A stretch of 64,000 bases of DNA from Chryseobacterium camelliae (GCF_002770595.1 NZ_CP022986.1:1674001-1738000), one strand, 5' to 3'. Counted from the first letter of the stretch, positions 38,576-47,703 are shown. Translations and numbers: made by a program. The notes: generated from the letters alone by a model not told the origin.

Positions 38576-38989
38576 CTAGCCGTTCACTGATCCCGGCCAT
38601 ACTCCGTGGTACGCAGAATCTCCGTATGTAATTTTTTCTGCACTTACGACGAAGCTGATCAGCATGTTATTGGTATCAATAGCGTCGAAGTCCACTTCGT
38701 GCTGGATAACATATCCGTTTTCCCAGTTCAGGGTGATCAGGGTACCTTCCTCATGGGATTTGTTGAATGTAATTTCTCCTGAAGTAGGTTTGTATTTTCC
38801 ATTAAGTAGGCTTTCCAGAATGTCTGACTGCTCTGTAGCTTCTATGGATAATTTAATGATTGCATTGGAAGGATCCGAGGCTACTCTTCCGGAAACATCT
38901 GTAGATCTGGAAACACTGTAGTTCAGTTTTAATAATTTCTGACCTTCTCCGCCGTTGAATTTTAAGATTCCTCTTGAATTGCTTGCCAT
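38576..38989 (-). CDS. tssD: T6SS tube protein TssD/Hcp (copy 1)
   Basis: 137 residues, the size of subtype-iii Hcp. Starts MASNSRGILKFNGGEGQKLLKLNY and contains SRSTDVSGRVASDPSNAII and ISFVVSAEKITYG. It is about 90 percent identical by eye to the second copy at 47704, differing mainly at the C-terminus (GDSAYHGVWPGSVNG against GNSFYDGIWPLG). Hcp hexamers stack into the tube pushed into target cells and may hold small effectors. The leader just before the start (TATTAACGATTAAAATTTAC) is shared with copy 2, as are the promoter -7 box and an upstream operator. Confidence 0.97.
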   Translation of the reverse strand: MASNSRGILKFNGGEGQKLLKLNYSVSRSTDVSGRVASDPSNAIIKLSIEATEQSDILESLLNGKYKPTSGEITFNKSHEEGTLITLNWENGYVIQHEVDFDAIDTNNMLISFVVSAEKITYGDSAYHGVWPGSVNG

Positions 38990-39043
38990 GATTTGTAAAT
39001 TTTAATCGTTAATATTTTGTGACTTGGTGTCTGATTGTGTTAA

Positions 39044-39074
39044 CAAATATAGAGGTCCTGTAACTCCCACAAAA
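39044..39074 (-). promoter_or_regulatory. Promoter of tssD copy 1
   Basis: On the minus strand, TTTTG (39074-39070), an 18-base spacer and TATATTTG (39051-39044). Both boxes fit the Bacteroidota consensus. The start codon is 54 bases further on. The paired palindromes at 39102-39136 lie exactly 50 bases upstream of the -7 box. Confidence 0.8.
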
Positions 39075-39101
39075 GTTTTTCGTAATCAATTTCATTTATT
39101 G

Positions 39102-39136
39102 TAGTAATACTACGATTTCATGTCGTAATTCTACTA
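39102..39136. promoter_or_regulatory. Paired palindromic operator upstream of tssD copy 1
   Basis: Two 14-base palindrome-like sites, TAGTAATACTACGA and TCGTAATTCTACTA, separated by TTTCATG, so the centres are 21 bases apart (two helical turns). The second operator at 48214-48248 has the same form with fully symmetric sites (TCGTA, 4 bases, TACGA). The position upstream of the -33 region suits an activator. A possible weak third half-site, TCGTAATC, is at 39080. Confidence 0.75.
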
Positions 39137-39274
39137 CTTATTAAAACCGGATATTTAAAAACTTAATTTACAACTACTTGACCAATCATACCATCAACTT
39201 TATGATGAAATACTGCACTTTTCCGAACAATAGATGGATTAAATAAAAGTATGTTTTATTGATATGCCGGAAAG

Positions 39275-39305
39275 AAAAATAAAAACCGGCCTTATGATGA
39301 CCGGT
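39275..39305 (-). terminator. Terminator of the DUF2931 gene
   Basis: Stem ACCGG (39285-39289) with CCGGT (39301-39305), followed on the minus strand by TTTTTATTTTT. It closes the vgrG copy 2, phospholipase, DUF2931 operon before the tssD copy 1 control region. The rest of this 343-base gap holds only the tssD promoter and operator. Confidence 0.65.
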
Positions 39306-39332
39306 AATATATTACATTATATTGAGAATGGT

Positions 39333-40409
39333 TTAACGATAGGATTCTTTAAAAGTAAAATCACTTTGGTAAACCCTTGTACTGTCGGTTGGAACCGGCT
39401 GCTGATTAACCAGCACCTGAAAACTGCTGTTGTCCGGAGCAATCCTGATATCCATTTTAAAATCTTTTCCTGCTTTGCTGAACTGTTCATTGACTTTCTC
39501 CCAGCTGAAAAAAGCCCGGCCCTCAAACGCCTGTCCTTTTCCGGTTTCCCAGAAGAAAGCAATCTCTTTAGGCACCGAACGCTCTTTAACCGGAGGTTTT
39601 TCTACCCAGGGACGGAGCATGATTTCTTTTTCCCCATTATAGTATTCCGGCTGCATCCTGAAAACCTTCAATCCTTTATTTTCTGAGCTGATATAAGGTG
39701 CCCAGGCATATCTTTTCTGATAATTCTTCCATTCGGCAGGCGACGCATCAGGAATAAACATCTTTGCTTTGATCTCCTGCCTTGTCTGGGATATTGCAGA
39801 GAACATCTTTTCTGCATATTTCTGGTCATCCTTCACTACCTCGGCCTGAAATTCACCCAACTGTATTTCTACATAGCCGAAACGAAGCCACACCACCACC
39901 ATTCCTTTCGGGGCAAAACCGAAAACAAGCGTCCCGAACTTGTAGTAGGACATTCCGAACTTATTGTATTTTTCATTATAATCAGGTTTATCCCTGATAT
40001 TGATGAATTCCTTTAAAGGTTCATCCGAAGATTTTGATTCCTCATTCGCATATGCTCTCTGAACAAGATCCTGAATTTTCTCTTTGGGAAAGTCTGCTTT
40101 AAGATGGTAAAAGGTATCTTCATAATTGGAAAAATAGACGATATCCGCACCGATCGGTGTGCCGCCCTGCTCAGTAAATCCTTTCCCAGAATCTCCCCAG
40201 GTTCCCGATGAGCTGCCGTACGGTAAATGCGCCGGAACACCCTCCAGGGTAATAATCTCATCTTCTACCGGGGTAACCAGATAATTGTTCCATGGATGTG
40301 AAATCTGTACACTATAACTCGGCAAAGGCATATCTTTTTTACTCATATCCTGACAGTTGATAAGCTGGAGCATACCCAGCAGAAAAATAAAAACTTTGTA
40401 TTTATCCAT
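39333..40409 (-). CDS. DUF2931-family lipoprotein, likely immunity protein of the DUF2235 effector
   Basis: 358 residues with a lipobox LINC (Cys19) after MDKYKVFIFLLGMLQ. The body has the DUF2931 blocks PSYSVQISHPWNNYLVTPVEDEIITLEGVPAHLPYG, GDSGKGFTEQGGTPIGADIVYFS and KFGTLVFGFAPKGMVVVWLRFG. The start overlaps the end of the phospholipase gene by 8 bases. Membrane-anchored lipoproteins of this sort commonly sit next to T6SS lipase genes, and a periplasmic immunity role is inferred from that. No catalytic motif seen. Confidence 0.75.
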   Translation of the reverse strand: MDKYKVFIFLLGMLQLINCQDMSKKDMPLPSYSVQISHPWNNYLVTPVEDEIITLEGVPAHLPYGSSSGTWGDSGKGFTEQGGTPIGADIVYFSNYEDTFYHLKADFPKEKIQDLVQRAYANEESKSSDEPLKEFINIRDKPDYNEKYNKFGMSYYKFGTLVFGFAPKGMVVVWLRFGYVEIQLGEFQAEVVKDDQKYAEKMFSAISQTRQEIKAKMFIPDASPAEWKNYQKRYAWAPYISSENKGLKVFRMQPEYYNGEKEIMLRPWVEKPPVKERSVPKEIAFFWETGKGQAFEGRAFFSWEKVNEQFSKAGKDFKMDIRIAPDNSSFQVLVNQQPVPTDSTRVYQSDFTFKESYR

Positions 40410-42039
40410 TGAGTATATATCTTTTGCGTTCTGCCAGAGGCTTTGCTCCGGATACCCTCGGGCCCATTCCTATTGAATCCATATTGGCAGACCAATGCAG
40501 GTAACGGTTCCTGAGTTTTTTCAGGTCACCGCTGTCCAGATTTGAATCCAGGTAAGAATACCGCTTTGATTCAGCAATATATTCACCTGCTGAAGGATTT
40601 TTATGGGCATTGTAATCATTGACATACTGGTTTCTCAGGCTGTTGCACTGAACAATATATCCGCTGGTTAATGTACTGCTGATTCCCTGTATGAAAGCAT
40701 CTTTGATTTCCTGGCGGGACACCAGATTTTCATCGTACTTAACGTCAAACTGTTTGGAATAATGAATCATGTGATACAGCGAAACCTTACCATACTCATT
40801 GGATACGTTTCTTTTTCCCCACAGTCTATATTTGATTATGGTAGCCTTGCTGGGAACCACACTGGATTCGATCCATATTTCAGAGTCAATGAACCAGCCC
40901 TCTTCTATTAAAAGGTCCCTGAAACGTTTGCATTCCGTACTGCTGTTAATCTGTTCGTATAACAGCACTTTCTCTTCTGCATTATCCACATAACCGCCAC
41001 CGATGTCTGAATGCACACCGGGCAAAGTGAGCTGCAGACCGCGGATTCCCGCACTGTCTATGTTGGTAAGGCTGAAATTATCCCGGTATTCTTCTGCTGA
41101 CGCCAGCTGAAGGACAAAAGACGCGTTCCTCACGGCATTCAGTCCCAGCTGTTTGGAATCGTCATCCACAATACTGAATCCGAATAATGAAGTCCCTTTA
41201 TGATTGACTCCATAGGAAGCCACAGTATCGTATAATCCGACAAAATTAAATCTGATGTTTTTAACCTTCAGGTTCTTGCTGAGCAGGCATGCTCCGAAAT
41301 ACCCGTATTTAAGCAGTGGCGAATCCGGCTCATTGATGATCAGGTATTGCGAAGGCATCGCCTCTGCATCTGATTTTTCATAATACGTAGGCGGATAGAC
41401 GATGATTTGTTTATCCGACAGGGCTTCTGATTTTGCTGTGCTGCTCGCAATATGCAAAAAATGGCGCGCCGCCGCGGCTCCCCTGCTGAATCCGTATACA
41501 TTAACGGTGAGCACATCAATGGTTTTCCCCGAAAATTTCATCTGGATGGCCTCCGCTCCTTTTACACAGCCTTTGGTCGCTTTTGCTTTCACGCCCCTTT
41601 CATTCATCCCCATCCCTGCTCCCCGGATCGGATACCCGAACGTATCACCATCAGACTTCATATCCACTGTTCCGATGCCTTCGATGTAATAAGATACCTG
41701 GTTCTGTGCATTGGGATCAACGGCATCATAGCCTTTGGCTACATTACTGAAGTCATTGGCATAACTTCCTTCGGGAGCAGCCTGGCGGCTTCCTGCCTGG
41801 GTATTGGTCTTGTTGTTCAGGGTTCCGTCAAAAAACAGGTTCAGGCTGACATCGATGGTATTCACAGGTTTATCAGCAGGACTGATCGGCTGAACCTTAT
41901 TATAGCTTACCCCTGCTTCCGCGCCTTTCTGCTCTACGGTTTCAGCACTGTTATGGCTGATGCCTTCTTTAGCGAAGGTCCTGTAGTCGCCACCGGTCTG
42001 TGTAATGACTTTCCCTTCTACAATATATTCGATGCTCAT
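40402..42039 (-). CDS. T6SS phospholipase effector, DUF2235 alpha/beta hydrolase (Tle1-like)
   Basis: 545 residues. The nucleophile elbow is YGFSRGAAAARHF (GxSxG), the acid is expected in NFVGLYDTVASYG and the catalytic His in LPGVHSDIGGGYVDN: the three blocks that mark DUF2235 enzymes. SLNLFFDGTLNN and SNVAKGYDAVD precede them. No signal peptide, as expected for T6SS cargo. Enzymes of this family cleave phospholipids of target membranes. It starts 2 bases after vgrG copy 2, which is the probable carrier, and overlaps the DUF2931 gene, giving a complete spike, effector, immunity module. Confidence 0.88.
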   Translation of the reverse strand: MSIEYIVEGKVITQTGGDYRTFAKEGISHNSAETVEQKGAEAGVSYNKVQPISPADKPVNTIDVSLNLFFDGTLNNKTNTQAGSRQAAPEGSYANDFSNVAKGYDAVDPNAQNQVSYYIEGIGTVDMKSDGDTFGYPIRGAGMGMNERGVKAKATKGCVKGAEAIQMKFSGKTIDVLTVNVYGFSRGAAAARHFLHIASSTAKSEALSDKQIIVYPPTYYEKSDAEAMPSQYLIINEPDSPLLKYGYFGACLLSKNLKVKNIRFNFVGLYDTVASYGVNHKGTSLFGFSIVDDDSKQLGLNAVRNASFVLQLASAEEYRDNFSLTNIDSAGIRGLQLTLPGVHSDIGGGYVDNAEEKVLLYEQINSSTECKRFRDLLIEEGWFIDSEIWIESSVVPSKATIIKYRLWGKRNVSNEYGKVSLYHMIHYSKQFDVKYDENLVSRQEIKDAFIQGISSTLTSGYIVQCNSLRNQYVNDYNAHKNPSAGEYIAESKRYSYLDSNLDSGDLKKLRNRYLHWSANMDSIGMGPRVSGAKPLAERKRYILNG

Positions 42040-42041
42040 CC

Positions 42042-43979
42042 CTAGTGATTTTTAGATTTCTCTCCACTGTTATTCTGAACTTCTTTTTCCGCATGGTGTT
42101 CCACCTTGCCCTGGCTGCTTACTTCCACCCCTTTCATGCTGGTCACTTTGTGCTCTTTTTCACCGTATACCTCCATATCCCCTTTCACGTAGTGGCTCAT
42201 TTTACCTACCACATTGGTGAGGAAATCGGCGCCTGTAGAGAGGTATTTCATTGATCCTACACTTTCGGTGTAATTGACCATGATGGTGTCTGATTTATTC
42301 ATTCCCACATTGGTTGTCATATTCATCCCGACATTGATGTTCATATTCTTACAGTTGAACGTCATGGTCTCGGGTGCGGTAATGGTGATATTGCTGCCGG
42401 TAGTATCCAGCTGGATTTCATTGCCGGATTTATCTGTAATGATGATGCTTTCATCTTCCGTAAATACGATCCTGTGCCCGCTCCGGGTCTGGATGGCTTT
42501 CACACGGTTATCAGCACCGCCTCCCAGTCCAACGCCTCCATGGAACATTCCGCCCATGACAAACGGCCGGTCCGGGTGACTGTGGACAAAGTTCACCATT
42601 ACCTGGTCTCCTACCTCCGGAATCGCTACATAACCCCTGTTCTGGGTGATCTGATCGGTTCCGCCGGCATCAGGGCTCATCATCCTGATGAAGTGGGTAG
42701 TATCATTGGTCTGCCAGTCGAACCTCACCTGCACCCTTCCCTGCCCTTCCGGGTCTGCATTGGAAATAACGGTAGCGATTTGCGGTTCGGCTTTAGGAAT
42801 GGTATAATCGGGTTTCGGTAAAAATCCTGTATCTGAAGCTATGCTTTCAAAACTGCCCTTATAATGGCCGATGGTATCGATTTCATGGGATACTTCCGTA
42901 ACCATTACTCTGGTAAAATAGGATGTTTCATTGGAGTCAGGCTTTCTCATCTGTACATCCACAACGCATCCCGGATGCAGGAACGGCACGGTGGTATTTC
43001 CTGAGATTGAAAATACATTGACAGCTTCGCTGCCTGCCGCACTTCTCTGGGAGTGTTCCACATCCACATGGGTAGCTGCTTTGATGGGAGCCACTCTGAG
43101 AGCAGGTGTTTTATAGATTCTATCGTTATTCTGATAGGCTGTTTTTGCCATATCGCTAACATGCTGTACCGGCGTTTCCCCTGACGTCAGCTTTTCATTC
43201 CTGCTGCTGTTGTATCCGTAAAACTGAGGCTTGGTATGGACAGCTTTCAGCTCCACCTTGACATCACTGGCGCTGCTGCCGTAAGTAAGCTTAATCGGTT
43301 TGTTCTGGGAAGGAAGTTTCCCGAAATGAAGGACTTCACCGTCATAGTAAAACTGTTCTCCATAAGCTTCCGCCATTCTTGCCAGGTAATTGTAATGTGT
43401 TTCGTCATACTGGCTGCTGTAGATAATCTGTGAATAATCATTGGCATCGATGCTTACATCAAACCGTTCCATATCAATGCCCTGTTTGATTACTTCATTG
43501 GCAATGATGCTCATATTAACCGGCTGTGCACCTCCGAAACTCTGAATATGCGGGGCTCCGTCCAGTAAAATGGTCGGGCTATAGCCTGAAAGCACAATAT
43601 TTCCAAGGCTCATATTTTCCTGGCTGTATGCCACTCCTGTAATCACCCCTACAAAAGTCCTTTCGGGGCTGTTTTCGATATCTTTATAAGAGATAACCGC
43701 GGTCAGCCGCTTTCCGAGAAATTTATTCGCTTCTTCAAGCGTATGGGTCTGGCGGTTTCCCAAAGCATCATAAGCCAGTGTGAGGGTAAATTCATGGTGC
43801 CTCCTGGTACTTTGCTTCAGCCTGAAATGCTTGTAATATCGGATTACCTGCCCTTCCACCACTAAGGAAAGCTTTACCAGCCTGTTGATTCCGTTGTGAT
43901 GGCTTTCCGAAATACCGTCTGCATTCTGTGACGGTCGGAAAGAGGGATTCTTTACTGTATCTTGTGATTCTGTTTTCAT
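42042..43979 (-). CDS. vgrG: T6SS spike protein VgrG (copy 2)
   Basis: 645 residues. gp27-like start at VKLSLVVEGQVIRYYKHFRLKQS, FLGKRLTAVISYKDIENSPERTFVGVITGV; OB part with GRVQVRFDWQ, MMSPDAGG and GDQVMVNFVHSHPDRPFVMGGMFHGGVG. The C-terminal needle differs from copy 1 and has short VGMNMTTNVGMN and HYVKGDMEVYGEKEH repeats, ending in a Lys/Glu-rich tail. The first 50 or so residues are shorter than in copy 1. It directly precedes the DUF2235 effector gene and follows the lytic transglycosylase gene by 31 bases. Confidence 0.95.
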   Translation of the reverse strand: MKTESQDTVKNPSFRPSQNADGISESHHNGINRLVKLSLVVEGQVIRYYKHFRLKQSTRRHHEFTLTLAYDALGNRQTHTLEEANKFLGKRLTAVISYKDIENSPERTFVGVITGVAYSQENMSLGNIVLSGYSPTILLDGAPHIQSFGGAQPVNMSIIANEVIKQGIDMERFDVSIDANDYSQIIYSSQYDETHYNYLARMAEAYGEQFYYDGEVLHFGKLPSQNKPIKLTYGSSASDVKVELKAVHTKPQFYGYNSSRNEKLTSGETPVQHVSDMAKTAYQNNDRIYKTPALRVAPIKAATHVDVEHSQRSAAGSEAVNVFSISGNTTVPFLHPGCVVDVQMRKPDSNETSYFTRVMVTEVSHEIDTIGHYKGSFESIASDTGFLPKPDYTIPKAEPQIATVISNADPEGQGRVQVRFDWQTNDTTHFIRMMSPDAGGTDQITQNRGYVAIPEVGDQVMVNFVHSHPDRPFVMGGMFHGGVGLGGGADNRVKAIQTRSGHRIVFTEDESIIITDKSGNEIQLDTTGSNITITAPETMTFNCKNMNINVGMNMTTNVGMNKSDTIMVNYTESVGSMKYLSTGADFLTNVVGKMSHYVKGDMEVYGEKEHKVTSMKGVEVSSQGKVEHHAEKEVQNNSGEKSKNH

Positions 43980-44010
43980 ATGAAATAGTGTTTGGATCGG
44001 TTGGTGTTGA

Positions 44011-44874
44011 TTACTGGGATACAGGACTGCTTTCCTTTACAGACCGTGAGAGAATCTTATTTTTTCTCATCAGGAAATCAGGCATGAGGTCCATAGGCAG
44101 GAAAAATGAACTTTCCCCTTTGCTCTGAAGGGTTTCGTTGATTCCCGGGTTCCAGGCGAGTAGCTGGTCTATATTCACGTGCAGCTCATCTGCAATCACT
44201 TTCAGGTTGAATCCTGCATTGATATCGGTTTCCGCAAGTTCGGGACGGCTGACTTTACTTCCGCCGTTCACAAGAAAGACGGTATTCATCCTTGAGGAAT
44301 TATAATTCGCCAGTACGCTTTGCAGCTCACCGGTAGCATAGCATGCATTGAGGTATTTGTTAACGTGATTAATGGTCTCATCAGGCAGGTATTTATAGAA
44401 AATATGGTACTGTGATGAACCTGCCGCCTGCATCGCTTTGGCAATATTGCCTTCACCGCAGTTGTACGCAGCCACGACGGTAACCCAGTTGTTGTACTTT
44501 TTATACAGTTTGGACAGGGAGACAACGGCTGTTTTCGTGCTTTTGTACAGGTCATTACGGTTCTGTTCCGAGAGTCCGTACTGATTGGCATGGGAAGTCA
44601 TGAATTGCCACACTCCCACTGCTCCGGCTCCGGAAATAACATTTCTGTTGAAACCGGATTCAATAAGTGCCAGATTTCTCAGGTGGCGTGGAAGCCCTTT
44701 CTGCGAAAGAGAATATTCTATAAATTTCACAATATCCTTATTGGTATTGATGATGGTCTTATACCTACGTACGCTGTTCTCGGACGTATCTGTTGCCGAA
44801 AGAAACTGTCCGTACGCAGACCATGAGCATACCCAAACCAGAATTGTTGTGAAAATCATTCTGAAACTATTCAT
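44011..44874 (-). CDS. Lytic transglycosylase with C-terminal LysM-like segment
   Basis: 287 residues, signal peptide MNSFRMIFTTILVWVCSWSAYG. SLT domain: GLPRHLRNLALIESGFNRNVISGAGAVGVWQFM holds the catalytic Glu (IESG), followed by AAYNCGEGNIAKAM and LPDETINHVNKYLNACY. The C-terminal part (AGFNLKVIADELHVNIDQLLAWNPGI) is LysM-like, the layout of MltD. It cleaves peptidoglycan glycan strands in the periplasm. Between clpV and vgrG copy 2 it may open the wall for assembly of the T6SS, a housekeeping rather than a toxin role; that is inferred from its signal peptide. Confidence 0.88.
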   Translation of the reverse strand: MNSFRMIFTTILVWVCSWSAYGQFLSATDTSENSVRRYKTIINTNKDIVKFIEYSLSQKGLPRHLRNLALIESGFNRNVISGAGAVGVWQFMTSHANQYGLSEQNRNDLYKSTKTAVVSLSKLYKKYNNWVTVVAAYNCGEGNIAKAMQAAGSSQYHIFYKYLPDETINHVNKYLNACYATGELQSVLANYNSSRMNTVFLVNGGSKVSRPELAETDINAGFNLKVIADELHVNIDQLLAWNPGINETLQSKGESSFFLPMDLMPDFLMRKNKILSRSVKESSPVSQ

Positions 44875-44948
44875 TATAAGCTATTTAACATATTAAATGA
44901 TTATTTCCCAGGAAACTCAGCATTCCGTAGTATGCTTCCTGAGCAATA

Positions 44949-47450
44949 TTATGCTTCTTCTACTTTCCAGCTCACCTTCTGTTCTTCATGGTCCCAGTCT
45001 GCAAAGATGGTCTGCCCGGCTTTCACTTCTTCCCTTACGATCATCTTCGAAATCGGTCTGGCAAGCTGTGCCCTGATCACGCCGGAGATCTGCCTTGCGC
45101 CATATTTGCTGCTGAAGCCTCCCAAGGCAAGGTTTTTCACTGCCTCATCAGAAATTTTCAGGGTAATGCCCAGACGGTTTAATGAGCTGTGCAGAGATTT
45201 CAGCTGGATGTTGAAAATCCTTTCCGCAATAGATTCTGTGATTGGTGCAAACGGAATAATCTCTGTAATCCTCGCCAGGAACTCAGGCCTGAATTTTCCG
45301 GAACCTGACATGATCTGCATCAAAGCCGAAGATTCAGGGATCTTACCTTCTTCAAACTGACGTACGATTTCCTCACTTCCGATGTTTGAGGTAAACAGGA
45401 TGAGCGCATTACTGAAATCGCCCTCCTTACCCAGCTTATCATGGACTTTTCCTTCATCCATGATCTGTAAAAACACATCGAAAACGGAATGATGAGCTTT
45501 TTCAATTTCATCAAACAGGACTACCGTATAAGGCTGCTGCCTGATTTTATTGACCAGCATTCCGCCTTCTTCATATCCCACATATCCCGGAGGCGCACCG
45601 TAAAGCAGTGCCGCAGAATGTTCTTCTTTAAATTCAGACATATCAAAACGGACCATTGCTTTCTCGTCATTAAAAAGCAGTTCAGCCATGGATTTCGCCA
45701 GTTCCGTTTTCCCGGTCCCCGTAGGTCCGAGAAGGAAAAATGAACCTATCGGCTGTCCCGGTTTGTTCAGTCCGCTGCGGTTTTCAACAATCGCATCGGA
45801 AAGGATTTTAAGGGCATGATCCTGGCCCACAACTCTTTTCAGAAGCATGGATTCCATATTGAGAAGCTTTTCTTTTTCCTGGGCCTGTATCTTCCCGATC
45901 GGGATATTGGTTTTGGCAGCCATAACGGCAGCCAGTTCCAGCCGGTCTACTTTTTCTCTCTTTTTTGAAGCATGCTGAAGGAGCTCTTCGTAGGTACGGT
46001 CAATAACTTTCCTGATCTCTTCTACCGGCATCGAATTGTCCAGTGCCGGCTGTTCGCTTAAAGATCCCCAGAGAATTGGGCTGATCTTATCTCTCAGCAA
46101 ATTATAGGTCCAGATCAGTTCATCCGCCTTGTCCTTCTCGTCAGGATAGGTTTCCAGCAGAAGGCTTTCATAACTGCTCTTCCAGCTGTCGAGTTCCTTT
46201 TCCGAAAGCTCATCGAGCATCTTGATGGCCGACATGGTCCTGTCCAGCAGGTCAATCGCTGCATCCGGCAACTTTTTACCCTTGGCGTATCTTTTCGCCA
46301 GGCGAACACATTCGGGAAGGGCGGTTTTTTCCACTTCTATCCCGTGGTGTTTTTTATATCCGTCCAGCAGGACGTCAATCATTTTGACGCAGGTTTTTTC
46401 ATCGGGCTCATGAACGGTCAGAACCTCAAAGCGCCTGTTGAATGCCTGCTCAGGCTCGATGATTTTCCTGTACTCTTCCTGTGTGGTAGCTCCGATGACG
46501 GTAATTTCACCTCTCGCCAGTTCAGGCTTCAGGAGATTGGCGACATTGCCTATGCTTCCCTTAGGGTCAAGAAGCGTATGGATCTCATCGATGAAAAGGA
46601 TGGCCTTTTCTATTTTTTTGCATTCATTAATGATCTTTTTCAGGCGGTCTTCAATTTCGCCTTTATAGGAAGTGCCTGCCAGCAGTGCACCGGTATCCAG
46701 TTCAAGCAGCGTTGCATTCTTAAGCATTTCCGGAACGTTACCTTTATTGATTTCTATAGCAAATCCTTCCACCAGGGCTGTTTTCCCCACTCCGGGTTCC
46801 CCGATGATAATAACGTTGGGCTTGCTTCTGCGGCACAGGATTTCTACAAGCATCCTCAACTCCTTATCCCGCCCGATGATATTCTCCAGTTCCCCTTTTT
46901 TAGCCTGCGCGGTCCTGTCTACGCAATAGTTTTTAATGGAAGGGAAAGAGGCTTCGGAAAAATCTGAACCCTTGGAAAAAATAGAAGAAAATTCCCCGTT
47001 TTCTCCGGCAGCGAAAGGCGTATCTTTCCGGTACAGGTTAAATACCTCATGTTCCCGCAGTGGCAGTGATTTAAGCTGCTGAAGGCTGAAAGCTACCTGA
47101 GGCTTTACAATAGCCGTAAGGATGCAGACCGGTGTGATTTCATCCAGCCCCAGCTTCAGGCGTATATCGTCTGCTTCCTCCACGATACGGTCAACCGTTT
47201 CATCCTGTCCGGCTTCATCGGGAAGATGCGTGGTTTTAGGATAGTCTTCGATGCGCACATCCGCCCATTCGTAAAAATAGCCCGGATCCTTATCTATGCT
47301 TTTTAGAAATTCATTCAAACCGATATCCTTATGCATCAAAGCCTGCAGGATATGCGGTGCACCGTATGTGGCATTATAATTTTCTCTTGCAATAGACTGC
47401 GCAATATGAAAAAGCTGTTTTACCGTTTCGTTGGTGACCAGTACTCCCAT
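44949..47450 (-). CDS. tssH: T6SS sheath-recycling ATPase TssH/ClpV
   Basis: 833 residues. An N-terminal Clp repeat domain (LFHIAQSIARENYNATYGAPHILQALM), a first AAA+ domain with Walker A GEPGVGKT and Walker B AILFIDEIHTLL, a mid coiled-coil region (about 400-530) and a second AAA+ domain with GPTGTGKTELAKSMAELLF and VVLFDEIEKAH, ending in a ClpB-type D2 small domain. ClpV disassembles contracted sheath for reuse. The sheath genes tssB and tssC are not in the window. The T6SS setting decides between ClpV and ClpB. Confidence 0.92.
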   Translation of the reverse strand: MGVLVTNETVKQLFHIAQSIARENYNATYGAPHILQALMHKDIGLNEFLKSIDKDPGYFYEWADVRIEDYPKTTHLPDEAGQDETVDRIVEEADDIRLKLGLDEITPVCILTAIVKPQVAFSLQQLKSLPLREHEVFNLYRKDTPFAAGENGEFSSIFSKGSDFSEASFPSIKNYCVDRTAQAKKGELENIIGRDKELRMLVEILCRRSKPNVIIIGEPGVGKTALVEGFAIEINKGNVPEMLKNATLLELDTGALLAGTSYKGEIEDRLKKIINECKKIEKAILFIDEIHTLLDPKGSIGNVANLLKPELARGEITVIGATTQEEYRKIIEPEQAFNRRFEVLTVHEPDEKTCVKMIDVLLDGYKKHHGIEVEKTALPECVRLAKRYAKGKKLPDAAIDLLDRTMSAIKMLDELSEKELDSWKSSYESLLLETYPDEKDKADELIWTYNLLRDKISPILWGSLSEQPALDNSMPVEEIRKVIDRTYEELLQHASKKREKVDRLELAAVMAAKTNIPIGKIQAQEKEKLLNMESMLLKRVVGQDHALKILSDAIVENRSGLNKPGQPIGSFFLLGPTGTGKTELAKSMAELLFNDEKAMVRFDMSEFKEEHSAALLYGAPPGYVGYEEGGMLVNKIRQQPYTVVLFDEIEKAHHSVFDVFLQIMDEGKVHDKLGKEGDFSNALILFTSNIGSEEIVRQFEEGKIPESSALMQIMSGSGKFRPEFLARITEIIPFAPITESIAERIFNIQLKSLHSSLNRLGITLKISDEAVKNLALGGFSSKYGARQISGVIRAQLARPISKMIVREEVKAGQTIFADWDHEEQKVSWKVEEA

Positions 47451-47655
47451 GTTGTATTTTTTTCAATTAATGTTATCTGATTTGGTGGTGGTTAGAATCA
47501 TTTTACCGCTTACAGCAGCATAATCCTTAATCCTTAAAAAAGTTTAATTCTTTTACTAAGATATTAGTTTTTTTCAGAACATAAAAATTTATGCCTTAAG
47601 GATGTAAGGTAACATTAATATTCTCAGCATAGCAAAGTATGATGAAAATTAAACA

Positions 47656-47682
47656 GAAAAGACTGCCTCTGAGACAGTCTTT
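47656..47682 (-). terminator. Terminator of tssD copy 2
   Basis: Arms AAAGACTG and CAGTCTTT around a 9-base loop, followed on the minus strand by TTCTGTTT. It lies 21 bases after the tssD stop and explains high tube-protein transcript separate from clpV. Confidence 0.7.
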
Positions 47683-47703
47683 ACAGGTTATGATTGTTCC
47701 GGA

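Noticed and set aside
38397-38600. 67-residue minus-strand ORF between tssD copy 1 and vgrG copy 1
   Set aside because: It overlaps the end of tssD, has no recognisable start context and looks like a chance frame in spacer DNA.
45489-47000. Several plus-strand ORFs inside clpV
   Set aside because: Shadows of an intact AAA+ gene.
44949-47450. ClpB chaperone instead of ClpV
   Set aside because: The gene lies within a T6SS locus between tssD and vgrG, and its N-terminal domain and mid region fit ClpV; ClpB would be expected as a stand-alone gene.
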